This document shows positions 1 through 13,400 of a DNA stretch of 64,000 bases, in pieces (position 1 is the first letter of the stretch; every line of letters starts with the position of its first letter). The notes under the pieces are model-generated. The model was not told where the DNA came from, did no database searches, and saw only the letters and a list, made by a program, of their open reading frames with translations. Source of the stretch: Nematostella vectensis (Eukaryota; Cnidaria; Anthozoa; Actiniaria; Edwardsiidae). A program made the translations under genes and the position numbers. The DNA lies in assembly GCF_932526225.1 (NCBI RefSeq), contig NC_064044.1:6166747-6230746 (forward strand), given 5' to 3'.

Positions 1-3000
1 CGACTATACTGCGATGTCTAACAACAGTCTAACGTTTTTGGACAACGAACAATCTAAGCTAGTAAACATAACCATCAATGTTGACCAGACAGTTGAACAT
101 GATGAAGATTTCAAGGCACTCCTGTCTCACACTAACGCAGACAAAGTTGCCCTTGGCCTACTAAATACGACGACAATCACAATTGGCAACGATGATCAAG
201 GTGACTGGAGAAAACTAATCTTTTTATTTATTTTGACTAACAGACATTTTGTTGAAAGACATTGTACTATAAAGAGAAAATTGTTATAATAAAAATTTGG
301 GCTTGCTAAAGATTTTGGATGTTTTATGCCAAAACTGTATATTGCTGCCTTTGAAAATTTACCAAAGAAATTGTTCCCGTTATAATACTATATGTCTATT
401 TAAATACAAATCTCGGGTAACAACAATTGTCCTATTGGGGTTTACAGACTGTAACTGTTGTCTTTCTTTAAAATTTGGTCCATGATAGTTTTTGTTTTAT
501 TGATCCACAGCAACTTTCAGCTTTGCGTCCTCATCGTATTCAGTTGAGGAAGATACGGGTTATGTTACAGTGAACATCACAAAGACTGGGACCTCTGACA
601 TTTCTCTTGATGTGAAGTAAGTAGAATAGAATTGGTTTGTGTGATTGATTGAATTCTGCGAAAAGTATTGGCAATCAAAATATTGTCTTTGCACTCCTTT
701 TCTGAATTTTTTACCTTCAGTAGCCTATTGTATGGTATTCAATAACCATTAATTTGCTCTTTGTTTCAGGCTAAGCACAAACAACGGCACAGCATTCTCT
801 CCCGTCGACTATACTGCGATGTCTGACAATAGTGTAACGTTTTTGGCCAACGAACAATCTAAGCTAGTAAACATAACCATCAATGTTGACCAGACAGTTG
901 AAAATGATGAAGATTTCAAGGCACTCCTGTCTCACACTAACGCAGACAAAGTTGCCCTTGGCCTACTAAATACGACGACAATCACAATTGGCAACGATGA
1001 TCAAGGTGACTGGAGAAAACTAATCTTTTTATTTATTTTGACTAACAGACATTTTGTTGAAAGACATTGTACTATAAAGAGAAAATTGTTATAATAAAAA
1101 TTTGGGCTTGCTAAAGATTTTGGATGTTTTATGCCAAAACTGTATATTGCTGCCTTTGAAAATTTACCAAAGAAATTGTTCCCGTTATAATACTATATGT
1201 CTATTTAAATACAAATCTCGGGTAACAACAATTGTCCTATTGGGGTTTACAGACTGTAACTGTTGTCTTTCTTTAAAATTTGGTCCATGATAGTTTTTGT
1301 TTTATTGATCCACAGCAACTTTCAGCTTTGCGTCCTCATCGTATTCAGTTGAGGAAGATACGGGTTATGTTACAGTGAACATCACAAAGACTGGGACCTC
1401 TGACATTTCTCTTGATGTGAAGTAAGTAGAATAGAATTGGTTTGTGTTATTAATTGAATTCTGCGAAAAGTATTGGCAATCAAAATATTGTCTTTGCACT
1501 CCTTCTTTTCTGAATCGTTTACCTTTAGTAGCCTATTGTATGGTATTCAATAACCATTCATTTGCTCTTTGTCTCAGGCTAAGCACAAACAACGGCACAG
1601 CATTCTCTCCCGTCGACTATACTGCGATGTCTAACAACAGTCTAACGTTTTTGGACAACGAACAATCTAAGCTAGTAAACATAACCATCAATGTTGACCA
1701 GACAGTTGAACATGATGAAGATTTCAAGGCACTCCTGTCTCACACTAACGCAGACAAAGTTGCCCTTGGCCTACTAAATACGACGACAATCACAATTGGC
1801 AACGATGATCAAGGTGACTGGAGAAAACTAATCTTTTTATTTATTTTGACTAACAGACATTTTGTTGAAAGACATTGTACTATAAAGAGAAAATTGTTAT
1901 AATAAAAATTTGGGCTTGCTAAAGATTTTGGATGTTTTATGCCAAAACTGTATATTGCTGCCTTTGAAAATTTACCAAAGAAATTGTTCCCGTTATAATA
2001 CTATATGTCTATTTAAATACAAATCTCGGGTAACAACAATTGTCCTATTGGGGTTTACAGACTGTAACTGTTGTCTTTCTTTAAAATTTGGTCCATGATA
2101 GTTTTTGTTTTATTGATCCACAGCAACTTTCAGCTTTGCGTCCTCATCGTATTCAGTTGAGGAAGATACGGGTTATGTTACAGTGAACATCACAAAGACT
2201 GGGACCTCTGACATTTCTCTTGATGTGAAGTAAGTAGAATAGAATTGGTTTGTGTGATTGATTGAATTCTGCGAAAAGTATTGGCAATCAAAATATTGTC
2301 TTTGCACTCCTTTTCTGAATTTTTTACCTTCAGTAGCCTATTGTATGGTATTCAATAACCATTAATTTGCTCTTTGTTTCAGGCTAAGCACAAACAACGG
2401 CACAGCATTCTCTCCCGTCGACTATACTGCGATGTCTGACAATAGTGTAACGTTTTTGGCCAACGAACAATCTAAGCTAGTAAACATAACCATCAATGTT
2501 GACCAGACAGTTGAAAATGATGAAGATTTCAAGGCACTCCTGTCTCACACTAACGCAGACCAAGTTGCCCTTGGCCTACTAAATACGACGACAATCACAA
2601 TTGGCAACGATGATCAAGGTGACTGGAGAAAACTAATCTTTTGATTTATTTTGACTAACAGACATTTTGTTGAAAGACATTGTACTATAAAGAGAAAATT
2701 GTTATAATAAAAATTTGGGCTTGCTAAAGATTTTGGATGTCTTATGCCAAAAATGTATATTGCTGCCTTTGGAAATTTACCAAAGAAAGTGTTCCCGTTA
2801 TAATACTATATGTCTATTTAGGTACAACCCTCGGGTAACAACAATTGTTCTATTGGGGTTTAAACACTGTAACTGTTGTCTTCCTTTAAAACTTGGTCCA
2901 TGATAGTTTTTGTTTTTATTGATCCACAGCAACTTTCAGCTTTGCGTCCTCATCGTATTCAGTTGAGGAAGATACGGGTTATGTTACAGTCAACATCACA

Positions 3001-6000
3001 AAGATTGGGACCTCTGACATTTCTCTTGATGTGAAGTAAGTAGAATAGAATTGGGTTGTGTGATTGATTGAATTCTGCGAAAAGTATTGGCAATTAAAAT
3101 ATTGTCTTTGCACTCCTTTTCTGAATTTTTTACCTTCAGTAGCCTATTGTATGGTATTCAATAACCATTAATTTGCTCTTTGTTTCAGGCTAAGCACAAA
3201 CAACGGCACAGCATTCTCTCCCGTCGACTATACTGCGATGTCTGACAATAGTGTAACGTTTTTGGCCAACGAACAATCTAAGCTAGTAAACATAACCATC
3301 AATGTTGACCAGACAGTTGAAAATGATGAAGATTTCAAGGCACTCCTGTCTCATACTAACGCAGACAAAGTTGCCCTTGGCCTACTAAATACGACGACAA
3401 TCACAATTGGCAACGATGATCAAGGTGACTGGAGAAAACTAATCTTTTGATTTATTTTGACTAACAGACATTTTGTTGAAAGACATTGTACTATAAAGAG
3501 AAAATTGTTATAATAAAAATTTGGGCTTGCTAAAGATTTTGGATGTCTTATGCCAAAAATGTATATTGCTGCCTTTGGAAGTTTACCAAAGAAAGTGTTC
3601 CCGTTATAATACTAAATGTCTATTTAGGTACAACCCTCGGGTAACAACAATTGTTCTATTGGGGTTTAAACACTGTAACTGTTGTCTTCCTTTAAAACTT
3701 GGTCCATGATAGTTTTTGTTTTTATTGATCCACAGCAACTTTCAGCTTTGCGTCCTCATCGTATTCAGTTGAGGAAGATACGGGTTATGTTACAGTGAAC
3801 ATCACAAAGACTGGGACCTCTGACATTTCTCTTGATGTGAAGTAAGTAGAATAGAATTGGTTTGTGTTATTAATTGAATTCTGCGAAAAGTATTGGCAAT
3901 CAAAATATTGTCTTTGCACTCCTTTTCTGAATTTTTTACCTTCAGTAGCCTATTGTATGGTATTCAATAACCATTCATTTGCTCTTTGTTTCAGGCTAAG
4001 CACAAACAACGGCACAGCATTCTCTCCCGTCGACTATACTGCGATGTCTGACAATAGTGTAACGTTTTTGGCCAACGAACAATCTAAGCTAGTAAACATA
4101 ACCATCAATGTTGACCAGACAGTTGAAAATGATGAAGATTTCAAGGCACTCCTGTCTCACACTAACGCAGACAAAGTTGCCCTTGGCCTACTAAATACGA
4201 CGACAATCACAATTGGCAACGATGATCAAGGTGACTGGAGAAAACTAATCTTTTGATTTATTTTGACTAACAGACATTTTGTTGAAAGACATTGTACTAT
4301 AAAGAGAAAATTGTTATAATTAAAATTTGGGCTTGCTAAAGATTTTGGATGTCTTATGCCAAAAATGTATATTGCTGCCTTTGGAAATTTACCAAAGAAA
4401 GTGTTCCCGTTATAATACTAAATGTCTATTTAGGTACAACCCTCGGGTAACAACAATTGTTCTATTGGGGTTTAAACACTGTAACTGTTGTCTTCCTTTA
4501 AAACTTGGTCCATGATAGTTTTTGTTTTTATTGATCCACAGCAACTTTCAGCTTTGCGTCCTCATCGTATTCAGTTGAGGAAGATACGGGTTATGTTACA
4601 GTGAACATCACAAAGACTGGGACCTCTGACATTTCTCTTGATGTGAAGTAAGTAGAATAGAATTGGTTTGTTTTATTAATTGAATTCTGCGAAAAGTATT
4701 GGCAATCAAAATATTGTCTTTGCACTCCTTCTTTTCTGAATCGTTTACCTTTAGTAGCCTATTGTATGGTATTCAATAACCATTCATTTGCTCTTTGTCT
4801 CAGGCTAAGCACAAACAACGGCACAGCATTCTCTCCCGTCGACTATACTGCGATGTCTGACAACAGTCTAACGTTTTTGGACAACGAACAATCTAAGCTA
4901 GTAAACATAACCATCAATGTTGACCAGACAGTTGAAAATGATGAAGATTTCAAGGCACTCCTGTCTCACACTAACGCAGACAAAGTTGCCCTTGGCCTAC
5001 TAAATACGACGACAATCACAATTGGCAACGATGATCAAGGTGACTGGAGAAAACTAATCTTTTATATATTTTGACTAACAGACATTTTGTTGAAAGACAT
5101 TGTACTATAAAGAGAAAATTGTTATAATAAAAATTTGGGCTTGCTAAAGATTTTGGATGTTTTATGCCAAAACTGTATATTGCTGCCTTTGAAAATTTAC
5201 CAAAGAAATTGTTCCCGTTATAATACTATATGTCTATTTAAATACAAATCTCGGGTAACAACAATTGTCCTATTGGGGTTTACAGACTGTAACTGTTGTC
5301 TTTCTTTAAAATTTGGTCCATGATAGTTTTTGGTTTATTGATCCACAGCAACTTTCAGCTTTGCGTCCTCATCGTATTTAGTTGAGGAAGATACGGCTTA
5401 TGTTACAGTGAACATCACAAAGACTGGGACCTCTGACATTTCTCTTGATGTGAAGTAAGTAGAATAGAATTGGTTTGTGTGATTGATTGAATTCTGCGAA
5501 AAGTATTGGCAATCAAAATATTGTCCTTGCACTCCTTTTCTGAATTTTTTACCTTCAGTAGCCTATTGTATGGTATTCAAAAACCATTAATTTGCTCTTT
5601 GTTTCAGGCTAAGCACAAACAACGGCACAGCATTCTCTCCCGTCGACTATACTGCGATGTCTGACAATAGTGTAACATTTTTGGCCAACGAACAATCTAA
5701 GCTAGTAAACATAACCATCAATGTTGACCAGACAGTTGAAAATGATGAAGATTTCAAGGCACTCCTGTCTCACACTAACGCAGACAAAGTTGCCCTTGGC
5801 CTACTAAATACGACGACAATCACAATTGGCAACGATGATCAAGGTGACTGGAGAAAACTAATCTTTTTATTTATTTTGACTAACAGACATTTTGTTGAAA
5901 GACATTGTACTATAAAGAGAAAATTGTTATAATAAAAATTTGGGCTTGCTAAAGATTTTGGATGTTTTATGCCAAAACTGTATATTGCTGCCTTTGAAAA

Positions 6001-7454
6001 TTTACCAAAGAAATTGTTCCCGTTATAATAATATATGTCTATTTAAATACAAATCTCGGGTAACAACAATTGTCCTATTGGGGTTTACAGACTGTAACTG
6101 TTGTCTTTCTTTAAAATTTGGTCCATGATAGTTTTTGTTTTATTGATCCACAGCAACTTTCAGCTTTGCGTCCTCATCGTATTCAGTTGAGGAAGATACG
6201 GGTTATGTTACAGTGAACATCACAAAGACTGGGACCTCTGACATTTCTCTTGATGTGAAGTAAGTAGAATAGAATTGGTTTGTGTGATTGATTGAATTCT
6301 GCGAAAAGTATTGGCAATCAAAATATTGTCTTTGCACTCCTTTTCTGAATTTTTTACCTTCAGTAGCCTATTGTATGGTATTCAATAACCATTAATTTGC
6401 TCTTTGTTTCAGGCTAAGCACAAACAACGGCACAGCATTCTCTCCCGTCGACTATACTGCGATGTCTGACAATAGTGTAACGTTTTTGGCCAACGAACAA
6501 TCTAAGCTAGTAAACATAACCATCAATGTTGACCAGACAGTTGAAAATGATGAAGATTTCAAGGCACTCCTGTCTCACACTAACGCAGACAAAGTTGCCC
6601 TTGGCCTACTAAATACGACGACAATCACAATTGGCAACGATGATCAAGGTGACTGGAGAAAACTAATCTTTTGATTTATTTTGACTAACAGACATTTTGT
6701 TGAAAGACATTGTACTATAAAGAGAAAATTGTTATAATAAAAATTTGGGCTTGCTAAAGATTTTGGATGTCTTATGTCAAAAATGTATATTGCTGCCTTT
6801 GGAAATTTACCAAAGAAAGTGTTCCCGTTATAATACTATATGTCTATTTAGGTACAACCCTCGGGTAACAACAATTGTTCTATTGGGGTTTAAACACTGT
6901 AACTGTTGTCTTCCTTTAAAACTTGGTCCATGATAGTTTTTGTTTTTATTGATCCACAGCAACTTTCAGCTTTGCGTCCTCATCGTATTCAGTTGAGGAA
7001 GATACGGGTTATGTTACAGTCAACATCACAAAGATTGGGACCTCTGACATTTCTCTTGATGTGAAGTAAGTAGAATAGAATTAGTTGGTGTGATTGATTG
7101 AATTCTGCGAAAAGTATTGGCAATCAAAATATTGTCTTTGCACTCCTTTTCTGAATTTTTTACCTTCAGTAGCCTATTGTATGGTATACAATAACCATTA
7201 ATTTGCTTTTTGTTTCAGGCTAAGCACAAACAACGGCACAGCATTCTCTCCCGTCGACTATACTGCGATGTCTGACAATAGTGTAACGTTTTTGGCCAAC
7301 GAACAATCTAAGCTAGTAAACATAACCATCAATGTTGACCAGACAGTTGAAAATGATGAAGATTTCAAGGCACTCCTGTCTCACACTAACGCAGACAAAG
7401 TTGCCCTTGGCCTACTTAATACGACGACAATCACAATTGGCAACGATGATCAAG
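1..7454 (+). CDS. Calx-beta domains 1-10 (type I units)
   Basis: Exon A/exon B pairs: domain 1 -/1-200 (5' cut by the window); 2 511-616/770-1005; 3 1316-1421/1578-1813; 4 2124-2229/2383-2618; 5 2930-3035/3189-3424; 6 3736-3841/3995-4230; 7 4542-4647/4804-5039; 8 5349-5454/5608-5843; 9 6154-6259/6413-6648; 10 6960-7065/7219-7454. Domains 1 and 3 share Asn55, Ser57-Leu58, Asp62 and His81. Domain 7 has Leu58 and Asp62 but Asn81. The others have Asp55, Ser57-Val58 and Ala62. Residue 96 is Lys except Gln in domain 4. Exon A of domains 5 and 10 carries Ile26 in place of Thr26. Exon A of domain 8 has Leu11 and Ala17. All pairs keep the 106/236-nt lengths, so all are intact. Confidence 0.5.
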
Positions 7455-10400
7455 GTGACTGGAGAAAACTAATCTTTTGATTTATTTTGACTAACAGACA
7501 TTTAGTTGAAAGACATTGTACTATAAAGAGAAAAATGTTCATAATAAAAATTTGGGCTTGCTAAAGATTTTGGATGTCTTATGCCAAAAATGTATATTGC
7601 TGCCTTTGGAAATTTACCAAAGAAAGTGTTCCCGTTATAATACTATATGTCTATTTAACTACAACTCTCGGGTAACAACAATTGTTCTATTGGGGTTTAA
7701 AGAATGTAACTGTTGTCTTCCTTTAAAACTTGGTCCATGATAGTTTTTGTTTTTATTGATCCTCAGCAACTTTCAGCTTTGCGTCCTCATCGTATTCAGT
7801 TGAGGAAGATACGGGTTATGTTACAGTGAACATCACAAAGACTGGGACCTCTGACATTTCTCTTGATGTGAAGTAAGTAGAATAGAATTGGTTTGTGTTA
7901 TTAATTGAATTCTGCGAAAAGTATTGGCAATCAAAATATTGTCTTTGCTTTCCTTCTTTTCTGAATCGTTTACCTTTAGTAGCCTATTGTATGGTATTCA
8001 ATAACCATTCATTTGCTCTTTGTCTCAGGCTAAGCACAAACAACGGCACAGCATTCTCTCCCGTCGACTATACTGCGATGTCTGACAACAGTCTAACGTT
8101 TTTGGACAACGAACAATCTAAGCTAGTAAACATAACCATCAATGTTGACCAGACAGTTGAACATGATGAAGATTTCAAGGCACTCCTGTCTCACACTAAC
8201 GCAGACAAAGTTGCCCTTGGCCTACTAAATACGACGACAATCACAATTGGCAACGATGATCAAGGTGACTGGAGAAAACTAATCTTTTGATTTATTTTGA
8301 CTAACAGACATTTAGTTGAAAGACATTGTATTATAAAGAGAACAATGTTCATAATAAAAATTTGGGCTTGCTAAAGATTTTGGATGTCTTATGCCAAAAA
8401 TGTATATTGCTGCCTTTGGAAATTTACCAAAGAAAGTGTTCCCGTTATAATACTATATGTCTATTTAACTACAACTCTCGGGTAACAACAATTGTTCTAT
8501 TGGGGTTTGAAGAATGTAACTGTTGTCTTCCCTTAAAACTTGGTCCATGATAGTTTTTGTTTTTATTGATCCACAGCAACTTTCAGCTTTGCGTCGTCAT
8601 CGTATTCAGTTGAGGAAGATACGGGTTATGTTACAGTGAACATCACAAAGACTGGGACCTCTGACATTTCTCTTGATGTGAAGTAAGTAGAATAGAATTG
8701 GTTTGTGTTATTAATTGAATTCTGCGAAAAGTATTGGCAATCAAAATATTGTCTTTGCACTCCTTCTTTTCTGAATCGTTTACCTTTAGTAGCCTATTGT
8801 ATGGTATTCAATAACCATTCATTTGCTCTTTGTCTCAGGCTAAGCACAAACAACGGCACAGCATTCTCTCCCGTTGACTATACTGCGATGTCTGACAACA
8901 GTCTAACGTTTTTGGCCAACGAACAATCTAAGCTATTAAACATAACCATCAATGTTGACCAGACAGTTGAAAATGATGAAGATTTCAAGGCACTCCTGTC
9001 TCACACTAACGCAGACAAAGTTGCCCTTGGCCTACTAAATACGACGACAATCACAATTGGCAACGATGATCAAGGTGAATGGAGAAAACTAATCTTTTGA
9101 TTTATTTTGACTAACAGACATTTAGTTGAAAGACATTGTACTATAAAGAGAAAAATGTTCATAATAAAAATTTGGGCTTGCTAAAGATTTTGGATGTTTT
9201 ATGCCAAAACTGTATATTGCTGCCTTTGGAAATTTACCAAAGAAATTGTTCCCGTTATAATACTATATGTCTATTTAAATACAAATCTCGGGGAACAACA
9301 ATTGTCCTATTGGGGTTTACAGACTGTAACTGTTGTCTTTCTTTAAAATTTGGTCCATGATAGTTTTTGTTTTATTGATCCACAGCAATTTTCAGCTTTG
9401 CGTCCTCATCGTATTCAGTTGAGGAAGATACGGGTTATGTTACAGTGAACATCACAAAGACTGGGACCTCTGACATTTCTCTTGATGTGAAGTAAGTAGA
9501 ATAGAATTGGTTTGTGTGATTGATTGAATTCTGCGAAAAGTATTGGCAATCAAAATAGTGTCTTTGCACTTCTTTTCTGAATTTTTTACCTTCAGTAGCC
9601 TATTGTATGGTATTCAATAACCATTCATTTGCTCTTTGTCTCAGGCTAAGCACAAACAACGGCACAGCATTCTCTCCGGTCGACTATACTGCGATGTCTG
9701 ACAATAGTGTAACGTTTTTGGCCAACGAACAATCTAAGCTAGTAAACATAACCATCAATGTTGACCAGACAGTTGAAAATGATGAAGATTTCAAGGCACT
9801 CCTGTCTCACACTAACGCAGACAAAGTTGCCCTTGGCCTACTAAATACGACGACAATCACAATTGGCAACGATGATCAAGGTGACTGGAGAAAACTAATC
9901 TTTTGATTTATTTTGACTAACAGACATTTAGTTGAAAGACATTGTACTATAAAGAGAAAAATGTTCATAATAAAAATTTGGGCTTGCTAAAGATTTTGGA
10001 TGTCTTATGCCAAAAATGTATATTGCTGCCTTTGGAAATTTACCAAAGAAAGTGTTCCCGTTATAATACTATATGTCTATTTAACTACAACTCTCGGGTA
10101 ACAACAATTGTTCTATTGGGGTTTAAAGAATGTAACTGTTGTCTTCCTTTAAAACTTGGTCCATGATAGTTTTTGTTTTTATTGATCCTCAGCAACTTTC
10201 AGCTTTGCGTCCTCATCGTATTCAGTTGAGGAAGATACGGGTTATGTTACAGTGAACATCACAAAGACTGGGACCTCTGACATTTCTCTTGATGTGAAGT
10301 AAGTAGAATAGAATTGGTTTGTGTTATTAATTGAATTCTGCGAAAAGTATTGGCAATCAAAATATTGTCTTTGCTTTCCTTCTTTTCTGAATCGTTTACC

Positions 10401-13400
10401 TTTAGTAGCCTATTGTATGGTATTCAATAACCATTCATTTGCTCTTTGTCTCAGGCTAAGCACAAACAACGGCACAGCATTCTCTCCCGTCGACTATACT
10501 GCGATGTCTGACAACAGTCTAACGTTTTTGGACAACGAACAATCTAAGCTAGTAAACATAACCATCAATGTTGACCAGACAGTTGAAAATGATGAAGATT
10601 TCAAGGCACTCCTGTCTCACACTAACGCAGACAAAGTTGCCCTTGGCCTACTAAATACGACGACAATCACAATTGGCAACGATGATCAAGGTGACTGGAG
10701 AAAACTAATCTTTTGATTTATTTTGACTAACAGACATTTAGTTGAAAGACATTGTACTATAAAGAGAAAAATGTTCATAATAAAAATTTGGGCTTGCTAA
10801 AGATTTTGGATGTTTTATGCCAAAACTGTATATTGCTGCCTTTGGAAATTTACCAAAGAAATTGTTCCCGTTATAATACTATATGTCTATTTAAATACAA
10901 ATCTCGGGGAACAACAATTGTCCTATTGGGGTTTACAGACTGTAACTGTTGTCTTTCTTTAAAATTTGGTCCATGATAGTTTTTGTTTTATTGATCCACA
11001 GCAATTTTCAGCTTTGCGTCCTCATCGTATTCAGTTGAGGAAGATACGGGTTATGTTACAGTGAACATCACAAAGACTGGGACCTCTGACATTTCTCTTG
11101 ATGTGAAGTAAGTAGAATAGAATTGGTTTGTGTGATTGATTGAATTCTGCGAAAAGTATTGGCAATCAAAATAGTGTCTTTGCACTTCTTTTCTGAATTT
11201 TTTACCTTCAGTAGCCTATTGTATGGTATTCAATAACCATTCATTTGCTCTTTGTCTCAGGCTAAGCACAAACAACGGCACAGCATTCTCTCCGGTCGAC
11301 TATACTGCGATGTCTGACAATAGTGTAACGTTTTTGGCCAACGAACAATCTAAGCTAGTAAACATAACCATCAATGTTGACCAGACAGTTGAAAATGATG
11401 AAGATTTCAAGGCACTCCTGTCTCACACTAACGCAGACAAAGTTGCCCTTGGCCTACTAAATACGACGACAATCACAATTGGCAACGATGATCAAGGTGA
11501 CTGGAGAAAACTAATCTTTTGATTTATTTTGACTAACAGACATTTTGTTGAAAGACATTGTACTATAAAGAGAAAATTGTTATAATAAAAATTTGGGCTT
11601 GCTAAAGATTTTGGATGTCTTATGCCAAAAATGTATATTGCTGCCTTTGGAAATTTACCAAAGAAAGTGTTCCCGTTATAATACTATATGTCTATTTAAG
11701 TACAACTCTCCGGTAACAACAATTGTTCTATTGGGGTTTACAGACTGTAACTGTTGTCTTCCTTTAAAACTTGGTCCATGATAGTTTTTGTTTTTATTGA
11801 TCCACAGCAACTTTCAGCTTTGCGTCCTCATCGTATTCAATTGAGGAAGATACGGGTTATGTTACAGTGAACATCACAAAGACTGGGACCTCTGACATTT
11901 CTCTTGATGTGAAGTAAGTAGAATAGAATTGGTTTGTGTGATTGATTGAATTCTGCGAAAAGTATTGGCAATCAAAATATTGTCTTTGAACTTCTTCTTT
12001 TCCGAATCTTTTACCTTCAGTAGCCTATTGTATGGTATTCAATAACCATTCCTTTGCTCTTTGTCTCAGACTAAGCACAAACAACGGCACAGCATTCTCT
12101 CCCGTCGACTATACTGCGATGTCTGACAATAGTGTAACGTTTTTGGCCAACGAACAATCTAAGCTAGTAAACATAACCATCAATGTTGACCAGACAGTTG
12201 AAAATGATGAAGATTTCAAGGCACTCTTGTCTCACACTAACGCAGACAAAGTTGCTCTTGGACTACTAAATACGACGACAATCACAATTGGCAACGATGA
12301 TCAAGGTGACTGGAGAAAGCTAATCTTTTGATTTATTTTGACTAACAGACATGTTATTGAAAGACATTGTACTATAAAGAGAAAAATGTTCATAATAAAA
12401 ATTTGGGCTTGCTAAAGATTTTAGATGTCTTATGCCAAAAATGTATATTGCTGCCTTTGGAAATTTACCAATGTAAGTGTTCCCGTTATAATACTAAATG
12501 TCTATTTAAGTACAAATCTCGGGTAGCAACAATTGTTCTATTGGGGTTTAAGACTGTAACTGTTGTCTTCCTTTAAAACTTGGTCCATGATAGTTTTTGT
12601 TTTTATTGATCCACAGCAACTTTCAGCTTTGCGTCCTCATCGTATTCAGTTGAGGAAGATACGGGTTATGTTACAGTGAACATCACAAAGACTGGGACCT
12701 CTGACATTTCTCTTGATGTGAAGTAAGTAGAATAGAATTGGTTTGTGTGATTGATTGAATTCTGCGAAAAGTATTGGCAATCAAAATATTGTCTTTGCAC
12801 TCCTTCTTTTCTGAGTCTTTTACCTTCAGTAGCCTATTGTATGGTATTCAATAACCATTCATTTGCTCTTTGTCTCAGACTAAGCACAAACAACGGCACA
12901 GCATTCTCTCCCGTCGATTATACTGCGATGTCTGACAATAGTGTAACGTTTTTGGCCAACGAACAATCTAAGCTAGTAAACATAACCATCAATGTTGACC
13001 AGACAGTTGAAAATGATGAAGATTTCAAGGCACTCTTGTCTCACACTAACGCAGACAAAGTTGCTCTTGGACTACTAAATACGACGACAATCACAATTGG
13101 CAACGATGATCAAGGTGACTGGAGAAAGCTAATCTTTTGATTTATTTTGACTAACAGACATGTTATTGAAAGACATTGTACTATAAAGAGAAAAATGTTC
13201 ATAATAAAAATTTAGGCTTGCTAAAGATTTTAGATGTCTTATGCCAAAAATGTATATTGCTGCCTTTGGAAATTTACCAAAGAAAGTGTTCCCGTTATAA
13301 TACTAAATGTCTATTTAAGTACAAATCTCGGGTAACAACAATTGTTCTATTGGGGTTTAAGACTGTAACTGTTGTCTTTCTTTAAAATTTGGTCCATGAT

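Noticed and set aside
297-485. Recurring 62-74-residue open frames in the long introns (e.g. 297-485, repeated in most units)
   Set aside because: They lie between a consensus donor and acceptor, many start from TTG rather than ATG, are cut by indels in many units, and recur only because introns are copied with the exons.
1444-1902. Longer + strand open frames that join the short intron to exon B (e.g. 1,444-1,902)
   Set aside because: The upstream part is the intron ending ctttgtctcag. Frame continuity is chance, and the conserved splice sites and family alignment start the coding part at the exon B boundary.
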